Assembly (NCBI GenBank): GCA_031177685.1
Contig: JAPSGI010000008.1
Span: forward strand, 1-64,000
Direction of reading: 5' to 3'
Length of the DNA: 64,000 nucleotides
From: Solirubrobacteraceae bacterium
Lineage (GTDB): Bacteria; Actinomycetota; Thermoleophilia; Solirubrobacterales; Solirubrobacteraceae
Below, in pieces: positions 26,614-34,444 of the stretch. Under the pieces are notes generated by a model. The model was not told the origin of the DNA. It saw only the letters and a list, made by a program, of their open reading frames with translations, and searched no databases. The position numbers and the translations under genes are program-made. Numbering within the stretch: position 1 is the first letter of the stretch; each line of letters starts with the position of its first letter.

Positions 26614-27262
26614 ATGGACGTCGCGATCGCCGGTGCGCACGGGAAGGTCGCGCGGCGGCTGGTGCGCCGCCTCGCCGCGCGCGGCGACCGCGTGCGCGGG
26701 CTCGTCCGCAACCCCGAACACGCCGACGACTTGCGCGCCGACGGCGCCGAGCCCGTCCTGTGCGACCTCGAGCAGGCAGACGTCGCACGCGTCGCGGACG
26801 CCATCGCCGGCGCGGACGCGGTCGTCTTCGCGGCGGGCGCCGGCCCGGGCAGCGGCGCGCAGCGCAAGTTCACGATGGACCGCGACGGCGCGATCAAGCT
26901 GCTGGAGGCGGCGCGCGGCGCGCAGGTGGACCGCTACGTGATGGTCAGCGCGGTGGGAGCGGAGAGCCCGCCGGAGGGCGACGACGTCTTCAGCCTCTAC
27001 CTGCGCGCCAAGGCGCAGGCCGACGGAGGCGCTGGGCGCCAGCGATCGCGCGTGGACGATCGTCCGCCCGGGCTCGCTGAGCGACGCACCGGGTGAGGGG
27101 CGCGTGGACGTCTCCACCGAGCCGGTGCGCGGCGAGGTGACGCGCGACGACGTGGCGGCCGTGCTGGAGGCCGTGCTGCACGAGCCGCGCACGCGCCACC
27201 TGAAGCTGTACGTCCGCGGCGGCGAGGACCCCGTCGAGCGCGCGGTGGCCGCGCTGATATAA
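26614..27262 (+). pseudogene. NmrA-like/SDR-a NAD(P)-binding protein gene with a +1 frameshift
   Basis: The first frame (26614 to about 27024) encodes a Rossmann start AIAGAHGKVARRLVRRL, then VVFAAGAGPG and VMVSAVGAE, as in atypical SDR/NmrA-like epimerases. After GAC at 27022-27024 an extra G shifts the frame; the natural continuation (EALGASDRAWTIVRPGSL...) is found one base over and ends with TAA at 27260-27262. Without the base the protein would be about 215 residues, the family norm. As read, the first frame ends at 27096 with an unrelated tail. This is either a recent mutation or a sequencing error. A TACAGT box six bases before the ATG indicates a leaderless promoter. Confidence 0.8.
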
Positions 27263-27269
27263 CGGCTGC

Positions 27270-27419
27270 ATGGAGCGACCGCGACCCGAAGAAGAGGCGA
27301 GCCTCGGCGACGCCCAGTCGGCGAACCCGCCGGACGACCCGGACTACATCGAGCCCGACGCCGAGCCGCTGGACGCCGACGTCGAGGACGCCGACCTCTT
27401 CCTGGGCGACGACGAGTAG
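27270..27419 (+). CDS. Small acidic protein (49 residues), unknown
   Basis: A 49-residue frame of extreme acidity: about 19 Asp/Glu and only two Arg, with Pro. It starts eight bases after the NmrA-like stop, and TATAAC at 27258-27263 ends six bases before its ATG, the spacing seen at other leaderless genes here. GC bias at third positions agrees with coding. No domain is recognised. Acidic mini-proteins can be nucleic-acid mimics or interaction tails, but nothing here shows which. Confidence 0.55.
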   Translation: MERPRPEEEASLGDAQSANPPDDPDYIEPDAEPLDADVEDADLFLGDDE

Positions 27420-27476
27420 CGCACTCGGGCATCCCGTATCGTGACCCGTGCACGCGAACCGGGAGGCACGGGAACG

Positions 27477-28361
27477 ATGAGCACCGCCGAGACCAAGTGG
27501 GGGCCGGGCGCGAACGCCGAGGCGATCCAGGCCTGGGACGGCCCCCTCTACGAGCGCTTCGTCCGCTATCGCCACCTCGTCACGACGGGCCTGGGCGCGC
27601 ACGGCGAGGCGGCGCTGCGCCTCGAGCCGCCGCAGCCCGGCGACCGGGTCCTCGACATCGGCTGCGGGTTCGGCGACACGGCCCAGCACATCGCCGGGCT
27701 GGTGGGCCCGCAGGGCGAGGTCGTCGGGGTCGACGCCGCCGAGCGCTTCATCGAGACGGCCCGCGCCGAGGCCGCCGAGGCCGGCGTGGAGAACGTCCGC
27801 TTCGAGGTCGCCGACGTGCAGGTCGACTCCCTGGGCGAGGGCTTCGACCGCGCGTTCTCGCGCATGGGCACGATGTTCTTCGCCAGCCCCGTCCCGGCCA
27901 TGCGCAACGTGCGCGCCGCGCTGAAGCCGGGCGGTCGCCTGGCGATGGTCGTGTGGCGCCGGCGCATCGACAACGAGTGGCTCTACCGCGCGCAGGAGAT
28001 CGTCGAGGGAATCGTCGAGCGCCCCGAGGAGTACGACGAGCCGACGTGCGGGCCCGGGCCCTTCTCGATGGCCGACGCCGACACGACGAGCGGGATCCTC
28101 GTCCACGCGGGGTTCGAGGACGTCGCGCTGCACCGCTGCGACATCCCGATCCTGATCGGACGCGACGTCGAGGAGGCGATCGACCTCGTGACCGCCCTGG
28201 GGCCGGCGGGCGAGATCCTGCGGCTGGCCGGTGACCGCGCGGCGCATCTGCACGGCCAGGTGCGCGAGGCGCTGCGCGACGGCCTCGCGCGGTACGAGAC
28301 GCCGGACGGCGTGCTCGCCCCCGCCTCGACGTGGGTCGTCACCGCCTCGGCGCCCCGCTGA
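27477..28361 (+). CDS. SAM-dependent class I methyltransferase
   Basis: 294 residues. Motif I is VLDIGCGFGDTA (about residues 58-69), followed by the acidic VVGVDAAE, the motif II/III region FDRAFSRMGTMFF and the post-motif LKPGGRLAMVVWR: a standard Rossmann methyltransferase of the UbiE/Methyltransf_11 type. The substrate is unknown. The ATG at 27477 has a GGGAGG region upstream and begins a more typical protein than the upstream in-frame codon. The stop is immediately followed by the GTG of the alpha/beta hydrolase gene with no gap, so they form one operon. Confidence 0.85.
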   Translation: MSTAETKWGPGANAEAIQAWDGPLYERFVRYRHLVTTGLGAHGEAALRLEPPQPGDRVLDIGCGFGDTAQHIAGLVGPQGEVVGVDAAERFIETARAEAAEAGVENVRFEVADVQVDSLGEGFDRAFSRMGTMFFASPVPAMRNVRAALKPGGRLAMVVWRRRIDNEWLYRAQEIVEGIVERPEEYDEPTCGPGPFSMADADTTSGILVHAGFEDVALHRCDIPILIGRDVEEAIDLVTALGPAGEILRLAGDRAAHLHGQVREALRDGLARYETPDGVLAPASTWVVTASAPR

Positions 28362-29213
28362 GTGTCGGTCAGCGAGGAGCTCGGCGCCCGCCGAACCGTC
28401 GAGGTGCCGGCGGGGACGCTGGAGTACCGCGAGCGCGGCAGCGGTCCCCCAGTGGTGTTCGCGCACGGCGCGGCGGTCAACGGTGACCTGTGGCGCCGCG
28501 TGGCCCCCGCCCTCGCCGGCGCGCAGCGCTGCATCGCCGTCGACCTGCCGCTGGGCGGGCACCGGATCCCGCTCAAGGACGATCCGGACCTTTCCCTCTA
28601 CGGCGCGGCCGAGGTCCTGGCGGACTTCCTCGAGGCGCTCTCGCTGCAGGACGCGACGCTGGTGGCCAACGACACGGGCGGGGCGATCTCCCAGGCCCTG
28701 GTCGGCCATCGTCCCGAGCGCGTCGGGCGGCTCGTGCTCACCTCTTGCGACGCGTGGGAGAACTACCCGCCCAAGGCCGTCGCCTACCTGAAGCCCACGG
28801 TCCGCATCGCGCCCGTCTTCTGGCTGCTCGCGCAGTCGATGCGCCTGCGGGCCGCGCAGCGTCTGCCGATCGCCTACGGGTGGGGGACGCACGCACCGAT
28901 CGAGGCGCGGATCATGGACTCCTACCTGGACGGGCTGCGCACCGACGCCGGCGTGCGGCGCGACTTCGCCGCGCTGCTGCGCGGCGCGCGCAAGGCCGAC
29001 TGCGTGCGGGCCTCGGAGAGCGTGCGCGGCTTCGACGGCCCAGCGCTCGTGGCCTGGGCGGCGGACGACAAGCTCTTCCCGCGCGCGCACGGGGAGCGGC
29101 TGGCGCAGCTGCTCCCCCAGGGCCGCTTCGCTTTAGTAGAGCGCTCGCGCACCTTCGTCCCGGAGGACAACCCCGGGGCGCTGGTGGCGCTGCTGCGCGA
29201 CTTCCTGTCCTAG
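28362..29213 (+). CDS. Alpha/beta-fold hydrolase with Asp nucleophile elbow
   Basis: 283 residues from a GTG directly after the methyltransferase stop. VVFAHGAAVN is the oxyanion region and ANDTGGA the nucleophile elbow, with Asp in place of Ser as in haloalkane-dehalogenase-like proteins. WAADDKLFP gives the acid. Where the catalytic His is expected near the C-terminus the sequence is ERSRTFVPED, with no His. Some related actinobacterial proteins also seem to read a Thr there, from memory, so this may be a subfamily without classical hydrolase chemistry. Overlaps the ChaB-like gene by four bases. Confidence 0.8.
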   Translation: MSVSEELGARRTVEVPAGTLEYRERGSGPPVVFAHGAAVNGDLWRRVAPALAGAQRCIAVDLPLGGHRIPLKDDPDLSLYGAAEVLADFLEALSLQDATLVANDTGGAISQALVGHRPERVGRLVLTSCDAWENYPPKAVAYLKPTVRIAPVFWLLAQSMRLRAAQRLPIAYGWGTHAPIEARIMDSYLDGLRTDAGVRRDFAALLRGARKADCVRASESVRGFDGPALVAWAADDKLFPRAHGERLAQLLPQGRFALVERSRTFVPEDNPGALVALLRDFLS

Positions 29214-29617
29214 CCCTGTTCGCGGGCGACGGCCTCGGCCAGCTCGGCCTTGCTCATCTTCGAGCGGCCGCTGACCCCGGCCTTCTTCGCGCGCCCGTAG
29301 AGCTCCTGGCGCGTGCTGCCCAGGAGGTCGACGCCGCCGTAGGTCTTGCCGCCCCGGCGCGCCGCGCGACCGCTCTTGGCGGCCTGCGGGTCCGAGGGTC
29401 CCTTGCGGTCCTTGGGCTCCCAGTGGTCGCCCTTCTTCTCGAAGGTGTGCTTGAGCGCGTCGTACGCGACGCGGTGGGCCCGCTCGCCATCGCCGTACTG
29501 CTCGACTGCGCTGTCGTGCGCCTTGGCGAACGTGCGCTGGGCCTTGGCGGGCGAGCGCTGCAACGTGCCCGGCAGCTCGCTCTTCTTGGCCTTGCCCTGC
29601 TTCGTGGTCTTCGGCAT
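29210..29617 (-). CDS. ChaB-family protein with Rho-N/SAP-like C-terminus
   Basis: 135 residues. The N-terminal half (LPGTLQRSPAKAQRTFAKAHDSA, then YGDGERAHRVAYDALKHTFEK) is the ChaB fold (PF06150), named from an E. coli cation-transport locus but of uncertain function. A basic linker leads to a C-terminal helix-extended-helix motif (GSTRQELYGRAKKAGVSGRSK, MSKAELAEAV) typical of the Rho N-terminal/SAP-like fold that binds nucleic acid or protein. It is cytoplasmic and basic. It converges on the hydrolase gene with a four-base overlap. Confidence 0.8.
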   Translation of the reverse strand: MPKTTKQGKAKKSELPGTLQRSPAKAQRTFAKAHDSAVEQYGDGERAHRVAYDALKHTFEKKGDHWEPKDRKGPSDPQAAKSGRAARRGGKTYGGVDLLGSTRQELYGRAKKAGVSGRSKMSKAELAEAVAREQG

Positions 29618-29660
29618 ACCGGTTGCGTTCCCGGTGCCACTCGCGGCGAAACGGGCGGCG

Positions 29661-30350
29661 TCAGCCCGCGTCCTCGAAGTAGTCCGGGTGCTCCCCGCGC
29701 AGGTCGTCGAGGGCCGCCAGCACCATGCGCAGGTGGTGGCGCATGCTCTCCTCGGCCGCGTCCGCGTCGCCGCGCTCGACGGCGGCGACGATCAGCTTGT
29801 GCTCGGCGACCATCTCGTGCAGGTAGCGGGGCTGGGGCAGGCTCATGCGCCGCACGCGGTTGAGATGGCCGTTGGCGCGCTGGGCGAGCGACCAGGCGAC
29901 GCCGTGTCCGCTGAGCTCGCACAGCGCGGAGTGCAGCTCGTCGTCCAGGACGTACCAGCGGTCGAAGTCGCCGGCGTCGCGCACCTCCTCCTGGCGCGCG
30001 AGGATCCCCTTGAGCGCGCGGACGTCCGCGCGGTCGGAGCGCTCGGCCGCCAGCCGCACGGCGGCGCACTCCAGCGCCTCGCGGACGAATTGCGCGTCCG
30101 CGACCGCCGCCAGGCTGACGCGCGAGACGAAGGTGCCCAGCTGCGGCACGATCTCGACCAGGCGGTCGTCGCGCAGCCGAACCAGGGCCTCGCGGACCGG
30201 CGTGCGGCTCACGCCCAGCGACTCGGCCAGCTCCTGCTCGGACAGCTGACGGCCGGGCTCCAGCTCCGCGCTGACGATCGCGTCGCGCAGGGCCGCGTAG
30301 ATCTGAGCGCGCATCACGCCGGCCCGGCGCACGCGGCGATCGATCTTCAT
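29661..30350 (-). CDS. GntR-family (FCD/FadR subfamily) transcription regulator
   Basis: 229 residues. The N-terminal winged helix has GRQLSEQELAESLGVSRTPVREALVRL, the GntR signature. The C-terminal all-helical FCD domain carries LDDELH, EHKLIVAAVERGD and MRHHL, which supply the Asp and His residues that bind metal and ligand in this family. It is the last gene of the E1 alpha/beta operon and its ATG overlaps the E1-beta stop (ATGA). The likely binding site is the perfect palindrome at 32447-32464 over the operon's promoter, giving autoregulated, substrate-induced control. The effector is unknown. Confidence 0.88.
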   Translation of the reverse strand: MKIDRRVRRAGVMRAQIYAALRDAIVSAELEPGRQLSEQELAESLGVSRTPVREALVRLRDDRLVEIVPQLGTFVSRVSLAAVADAQFVREALECAAVRLAAERSDRADVRALKGILARQEEVRDAGDFDRWYVLDDELHSALCELSGHGVAWSLAQRANGHLNRVRRMSLPQPRYLHEMVAEHKLIVAAVERGDADAAEESMRHHLRMVLAALDDLRGEHPDYFEDAG

Positions 30351-31381
30351 GCGAGCTCCAGGGTCGAGAGGACGGTCGCGGCGATGCGCTCCTCGTTCGG
30401 CATGGCCGCCAGCTCGAGGTTCTTCGCGTAGGGCAGCGGGACCTCGGCCATGCCGACGCGCTCGACCGGCGCGTCGAGGTCGTCGAAGCACGCCCGCTGG
30501 ATCCGGGCCGCCAGCTCGGCGGACACGCCGTACGTGGGCCAGCCCTCCTCGACGCACACGACGCGGTTCGTGCGCGAGACCGAAGCGGCGACCGTCTCCA
30601 CGTCCAGTGGCCGCAGCGAGCGCAGGTCGACGACCTCGGCCTCGATCCCGCGCTCCGCGGCCAGCCGCTCGGCCACGCGCAGCGCCCGCACGGTGGCGAA
30701 GGAGTGGGCGACGAGCGTGACGTCGCGGCCCGGGCGCGCGACGGCCGCCTGCCCGATCGGGACGACGTGGTCGGGATCGAGCGGGACCTCGCCCTTCTCC
30801 TTGTAGATCGGCAGGTTCTCCACCACGACGACGGGGTCGTCGTCGCGGATCGCCGACTTCAGCAGTCCCTTGGCGTCGGCCGGCGTGGCCGGCGCGACGA
30901 CCTTCAGGCCGGGGACGTGGGCGAACCAGCCCTCCAGCGACTGCGAGTGCTGGGCGGTCAGCTGGTTGCCGGCGCCGTTGGGCGTGCGGATCACGAGCGG
31001 GCAGCGCACCTCGCCGCCGAACATCGCGCCGACCTTCGCCGCGTGGTTGACCACCTGGTCGATCGCGACGAGCAGGAAGTTGATCGTCATGATCTCGACC
31101 ACGGGCCGCTCCCCGAGCATCGCCGCGCCGACGCCGGCGCCCACGAAGCCCTCCTCGGAGATCGGCGTGTCGCGTACTCGCTCGGGACCGAACTGCGCGA
31201 GCAGGCCGGCCGAGACCTTGTATGAGCCCTCGAAGACGCCGACCTCCTCGCCCATGAGGAAGACGCGCTCGTCGCGCTCCATCTCCTCGCGCAGGGCCAG
31301 GCGCAGCGCCTCGCGGTACGTCATGACCTCGCTCGCGGGCGCCGCCGGGACGGGGTCGGGGACCAGCGTCTCGGTGCTCAC
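30347..31381 (-). CDS. 2-oxoacid dehydrogenase E1 beta subunit (pyruvate/acetoin type)
   Basis: 344 residues from a GTG overlapping the E1-alpha stop (GTGA); a second possible start is ATG at MTYREAL. MTYREALRLALREEMERDE, LMGEEVG and FEGSYKV mark the PYR domain, with the Glu that activates thiamine diphosphate. The C-terminal transketolase-like domain contains VTLVAHSFATV and RSLRPLDVETV. With E1 alpha it decarboxylates a 2-oxo acid or acetoin and passes the acyl group to a lipoyl E2. No E2 or E3 gene is in the window, so these must be elsewhere. Pyruvate, acetoin or branched-chain specificity cannot be settled here. Confidence 0.88.
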   Translation of the reverse strand: MSTETLVPDPVPAAPASEVMTYREALRLALREEMERDERVFLMGEEVGVFEGSYKVSAGLLAQFGPERVRDTPISEEGFVGAGVGAAMLGERPVVEIMTINFLLVAIDQVVNHAAKVGAMFGGEVRCPLVIRTPNGAGNQLTAQHSQSLEGWFAHVPGLKVVAPATPADAKGLLKSAIRDDDPVVVVENLPIYKEKGEVPLDPDHVVPIGQAAVARPGRDVTLVAHSFATVRALRVAERLAAERGIEAEVVDLRSLRPLDVETVAASVSRTNRVVCVEEGWPTYGVSAELAARIQRACFDDLDAPVERVGMAEVPLPYAKNLELAAMPNEERIAATVLSTLELA

Positions 31382-32448
31382 GTCCCCAGCCCACCCGCGA
31401 AGACGAGGTCGCGCTCGCCGAACGGGCTCCCGGGGAGCATCCGCGCAAACTGCTCCCCGCTGCCGGCCGCGTACATCCCTGCGGCGAGCTCGGCGACGTC
31501 GGGCTCCGGGCTCTCCTGCGCCGCGGCGACGGCCGCGGCGAGCGTCTCTTCGGTGCGGGCGTCGATCTCGTCGAACGTCGCCTCCTCGATGCCGGCCTCG
31601 CGCAGGCGCTCGCGGGTGCGCACGAGCGGGTCGTGCTCCATGCGCGCGGCGATCTCGTCCTTGCTGCGGTAGGCGATCCCGGCGTCGGCGACCGAGTGGC
31701 CGCGGTAGCGGTAGGTCAGAAGTTCGAGTACGGCCGGGCGGCGCTCCTCGCGCGCGGCGGCCAGCAGGCGGCCCGTGGACTCGATCACCGCTTCGAGGTC
31801 GTCGCCGTCCACCCGCTCGCCGGGCATCCCGTAGGCGTCGGCGCGGCGGTGCAGCTCGGGCACGGCGGAGGCGCGATCGACGGCCGTGCCCATTCCGTAG
31901 CCGTTGTTGACGACCATGAAGACGACGGGCAGCGACCACAGCGCCGCGAGGTTGAGCGACTCGTGCCAGGCGCCCATGTTGACCGCGCCGTCGCCCAGCT
32001 CGCACAGCACGGCCTGCCTGCGTTCCTGGCGCACGAGCGCCAGTGCGAGTCCGGTCGCGATGGGGAGCTGGCCGGCGACGATCCCCCAGCCGCCGTAGAA
32101 CCCGCGCTGGACGTCGAGCAGGTGCATGGAGCCGCCGCGCCCGTGCGCGCAGCCGTCCGCGCGCCCGAAGAGCTCCGACATCACGGCCGCCGGCGGGACG
32201 CCGCGGGCGAGCGCGAAGCCGTGGCAGCGGTAGCCGGTGACCAGCAGGTCGTCGTCCTGGAGCGCGTGGACGGAGCCGATCGTCGCCGCCTCCTGGCCGG
32301 AGCACAGATGGCAGTAGCCGCCGATCCGCGCCGCCTTGTACTGCCGCTCGGCCTCCGTCTCGAACAGCCGGACGAGCACCATCCGCTCGTAGAGGTCGAG
32401 CAACGCCGCGGTGTCCACGACGGGGAGCCGCTCCGAGCGCACTGCCAT
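31378..32448 (-). CDS. 2-oxoacid dehydrogenase E1 alpha subunit (pyruvate/acetoin type)
   Basis: 356 residues. GGYCHLCSGQEA and YRCHGFALARG are typical E1-alpha segments. GRGGSMHL precedes the thiamine-diphosphate motif GDGAVNMGAWHESLNLA...VVNN (GDG to NN), and YRYRGHSVAD is the phosphorylation-loop equivalent. It forms the heterotetrameric E1 with the next gene. The ATG at 32448 is the best start; the upstream in-frame codon lies inside the operator. The minus strand reads TTGTAT, six bases, ATG, so the mRNA is probably leaderless and the palindrome overlaps both -10 and start codon. First gene of a three-gene operon ending in a GntR regulator. Confidence 0.88.
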   Translation of the reverse strand: MAVRSERLPVVDTAALLDLYERMVLVRLFETEAERQYKAARIGGYCHLCSGQEAATIGSVHALQDDDLLVTGYRCHGFALARGVPPAAVMSELFGRADGCAHGRGGSMHLLDVQRGFYGGWGIVAGQLPIATGLALALVRQERRQAVLCELGDGAVNMGAWHESLNLAALWSLPVVFMVVNNGYGMGTAVDRASAVPELHRRADAYGMPGERVDGDDLEAVIESTGRLLAAAREERRPAVLELLTYRYRGHSVADAGIAYRSKDEIAARMEHDPLVRTRERLREAGIEEATFDEIDARTEETLAAAVAAAQESPEPDVAELAAGMYAAGSGEQFARMLPGSPFGERDLVFAGGLGT

Positions 32449-32464
32449 GCTTGTATACAAGCAT
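32447..32464. promoter_or_regulatory. 18-bp perfect palindrome, probable GntR operator
   Basis: ATGCTTGTATACAAGCAT is its own reverse complement. The core TTGTATACAA fits the TnGT-ACnA half-site rule of FadR/FCD-type GntR regulators. It covers the E1-alpha start codon and the presumed -10, so a bound regulator would block initiation. Confidence 0.75.
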
Positions 32465-32499
32465 ACGGCCACGGCCGCCGGGGAGGTTTCGCGTAAAGA

Positions 32500-33297
32500 T
32501 CAGGACGGTGCGGCCACTTCTCGAACCGCGGCCACGAACTCCCCGGGACGCTCGAGGTGGATCGCATGGCCGGCCCCGGCGACCCGCACGACCCGCGCGC
32601 CGGGAACCAGTCCCGCGACGTAGCCCGTCGCCCGCGAGAACGCGCGGTCGCTGAGCTCGCCGACGAGGCAGACGACCGGGGCGCGCAGCGTCGCCACCTC
32701 CTCGCGGCTCAGATGCTCGGCCGTGCCGGCCCGCAACTCGGCCATGTTCGCGCGTCCGTTCGCCAGCATCGCCTCGCGCATCGACTCGTCCAGCCGATCG
32801 AACGCGGTCCCACCCGTCGAGTAGCGCAACGCCCAGCGCAGGAACACCTCCGATCCCGCCGCGTCATCCTTCACCCGACTCAGCACGCGCGCCGCGATCG
32901 CGGCGCGAGCCTGCCGCAACCCCGGCCGCTTCGAGGCATGCAGGGGAGCCTCCACGAGCACCAGCCCCGCGACCAGCTCCGGCCGCCGCACCGCCAGATC
33001 CAGCGCGATCAATCCTCCACTGCTCCAGCCGACCACCACCGCCGGCGCAGCATCCAGCGCCCCGAGCAGCGCAGCCGCGTCCTCCCGATGGACTTCCAGA
33101 TCGTCGACCGGCGCATGCGCCGACCGCGTGAACCCGCGCCGGTCATACGCGATCACGCGCCGCCGCTCGCCCAGCATCTCGAACGCCTCGCCCCACACGT
33201 CCGCATCCCCGCCCATGCCGTGAATCAGCAGGACGGCAGGCCCGTCGCCGAGCGAGCGATGGAACAGCTCGACGCCATCGACGGCGATCGCAGGCAC
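32500..33297 (-). CDS. Alpha/beta-fold hydrolase (Ser nucleophile)
   Basis: About 265 residues. VLLIHGMGGDADVW is the oxyanion loop, VVGWSSGGLIAL the nucleophile elbow (Ser), VGELSDRAF the acid region and GAGHAIHLERP the catalytic His: a complete triad of the esterase/lactonase/acyl-hydrolase type. The substrate is unknown. I prefer the GTG at 33297 to the TTG one codon before because TAGAGT (33311-33306 on the minus strand) ends eight bases upstream. It stands alone between the E1 operon and the antitoxin gene. Confidence 0.8.
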   Translation of the reverse strand: MPAIAVDGVELFHRSLGDGPAVLLIHGMGGDADVWGEAFEMLGERRRVIAYDRRGFTRSAHAPVDDLEVHREDAAALLGALDAAPAVVVGWSSGGLIALDLAVRRPELVAGLVLVEAPLHASKRPGLRQARAAIAARVLSRVKDDAAGSEVFLRWALRYSTGGTAFDRLDESMREAMLANGRANMAELRAGTAEHLSREEVATLRAPVVCLVGELSDRAFSRATGYVAGLVPGARVVRVAGAGHAIHLERPGEFVAAVREVAAPS

Positions 33298-33326
33298 CAA
33301 GACGGACTCTAACCGCGTGGTGCCCG

Positions 33327-33719
33327 TTAGGCCGTGCTCATTTCCGGCACCGGCGCGACCTCGCGCTCAGGGTCCTCATCCGGGATCTGGCGCTCGATGC
33401 CGATCAGCAGCTCCTCGTCGAGCACCGCGAGGATGCGCTTCAGCACCGGAATCGTCGGCATGTGTGCGCCGCCTTCCAGCTTCGAGATGAAGGAATGCGA
33501 GGTACCCGCCCGCTCGGCGACCTCACGCTGAGTCAGGTCCAGTTCGTAGCGCCGCTCGCGGATGTGCGCCGCGATCCAGTTCTTCTCGCGCAGCTCGCGG
33601 ATGGCGGCGTACTCGTCGCGGGCGTCCCGGTAGCGCTCGTCGCGGCGGGCGCGGCCCGTTGCCGCCTCGGCGGCCGGAGTTCCCGCGGGACTGACGCGGC
33701 TGTCCAGCTTGGCTTTCAT
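33327..33719 (-). CDS. higA: Xre-family HTH protein, HigA-like antitoxin
   Basis: 130 residues. The middle contains IRERRYELDLTQREVAERAG, then SHSFISKLEGGAHMP and PVLKRILAVLDEELLI, a standard Cro/Xre helix-turn-helix (residues 50-110). It follows the RelE/HigB-like gene by 33 bases in the toxin-first order typical of HigBA. Antitoxins of this kind bind their toxin and repress their own promoter. A separate promoter with an imperfect inverted repeat lies at 33729-33756, so it can be made independently of the disrupted toxin. Confidence 0.78.
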   Translation of the reverse strand: MKAKLDSRVSPAGTPAAEAATGRARRDERYRDARDEYAAIRELREKNWIAAHIRERRYELDLTQREVAERAGTSHSFISKLEGGAHMPTIPVLKRILAVLDEELLIGIERQIPDEDPEREVAPVPEMSTA

Positions 33720-33728
33720 TGGCTGCCT

Positions 33729-33756
33729 AGCTTAACTATCTTGGTAAGCCAGTCAA
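33729..33756 (-). promoter_or_regulatory. Promoter and operator-like repeat for the HTH antitoxin gene
   Basis: Minus strand: TTGACT (33756-33751), 16 bases, TAAGCT (33734-33729), nine bases, ATG at 33719. This is a clear vegetative-type -35/-10 pair. Between the boxes, CTTAAC (33731) and GGTAAG (33743) form an imperfect inverted repeat suited to self-repression. Confidence 0.6.
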
Positions 33757-34179
33757 CTCCTTCTTCGGCTCTTCGCCGGCGCGTCTTGACCCGCCGCCCG
33801 GGGCGGTCTCCTGCGTTCGGCGTCCATGCGGGCCCTGAAATCAGCCATCCGTCGCCTGGCAAGCTCGACTTCGGCAGCCGGCACCGCCCCGGTGTCCTTC
33901 TCGAAGGCGTGCAGCAACACGATCAGGTTCCCCGCGCGCTGGTAGAGAACGCGATAACGGGTGTTGGCGAAGCGCACCCGCAGCTCGCGCAGCTCCCCTT
34001 CGATCTGCGACGTGATCGGGAACTCGGGCGGAGGCGCGTCCGGCGGCTTGCCGTTCAGGTACTCCTCGGCGTAGTCGTCGATCTTGGCGGCGCGCTTGGG
34101 AGGCAGCGCCTCGATGAAAAGGTCGACCCGGCTCGACGCCACGCCGGTCGCGGTAGTAGACGGCCTGAGTCCGCGCCAT
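33753..34179 (-). pseudogene. higB: RelE/HigB-type toxin gene with a frameshift
   Basis: The C-terminal frame encodes VDLFIEALPPKRAAKIDDYAEEYL...RYRVLYQRAGNLIVLLHAFEKD and RRMADFRAR, clear Gp49/HigB-like toxin sequence (ribosome-dependent mRNA interferase family). The natural N-terminus MARTQAVYYRDRRGVEP, starting at 34179, lies in another frame; the two join if one base is removed from the CCC run near 34127-34129. As written the intact start is lost, so the toxin is probably inactive unless this is a sequencing error. A frame from 34190 covers the domain with an unnatural N-terminus. The HTH antitoxin gene follows. Confidence 0.7.
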
Positions 34180-34240
34180 GTATCGAGCATCGCAATCCGC
34201 TCGCCCGCTACTTGCCCAAACTTTGCCGGTCCCTGTTAAC

Positions 34241-34264
34241 GAAAGACCTCCGCCAGGGCCTTTC
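34241..34264 (-). terminator. Possible hairpin terminator downstream of tRNA-Pro
   Basis: GAAAG and CTTTC pair around an inner CCT/AGG, giving an imperfect 24-base hairpin 20 bases beyond the 3' end of the minus-strand tRNA-Pro gene. There is no long T tract, so the call is tentative. Confidence 0.35.
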
Positions 34265-34284
34265 TCCGCAAACCAGCAACTAGT

Positions 34285-34357
34285 CGGGGAGACAGGATTT
34301 GAACCTGCGACCTTCCGGCCCCCAGCCGGATGCGCTACCAGGCTGCGCCACTCCCCG
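34285..34357 (-). tRNA. tRNA-Pro (GGG)
   Basis: On the minus strand CGGGGAG begins the acceptor stem and pairs with CTCCCCG at the other end. The D arm GCGCAGCCTGGTAGCGC, the anticodon stem-loop TCCGG-CTGGGGG-CCGGA (anticodon GGG) and the T arm GCAGGTTCGAATCCTGT are all well formed. 73 bases, no encoded CCA. Confidence 0.95.
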
Positions 34358-34444
34358 AGGGACCAGCGATTCTAGGCCACAGGCTTCGAAGCGTCCGGTC
34401 TGGGGCTTCGCGGCGGACGTCGTTCGGGCAAACTGTCCGTGCGT

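Noticed and set aside
22079-26788. A 1,569-codon minus-strand frame
   Set aside because: Only its last 234 codons are a real protein (3D domain). The rest overlaps the CWB2, anchored-protein and glycoside hydrolase genes out of frame.
29618-29660. A promoter for the ChaB-like gene
   Set aside because: No TANNNT box at the usual distance and no envelope element are visible, so no site is claimed.
32448-32472. Upstream starts for the E1 alpha or E1 beta frames in the palindrome
   Set aside because: The frame beginning at 32464 is out of register with E1 alpha, and the GTG at 32472 would place the operator inside the gene. ATG 32448 with TTGTAT six bases upstream is simpler.
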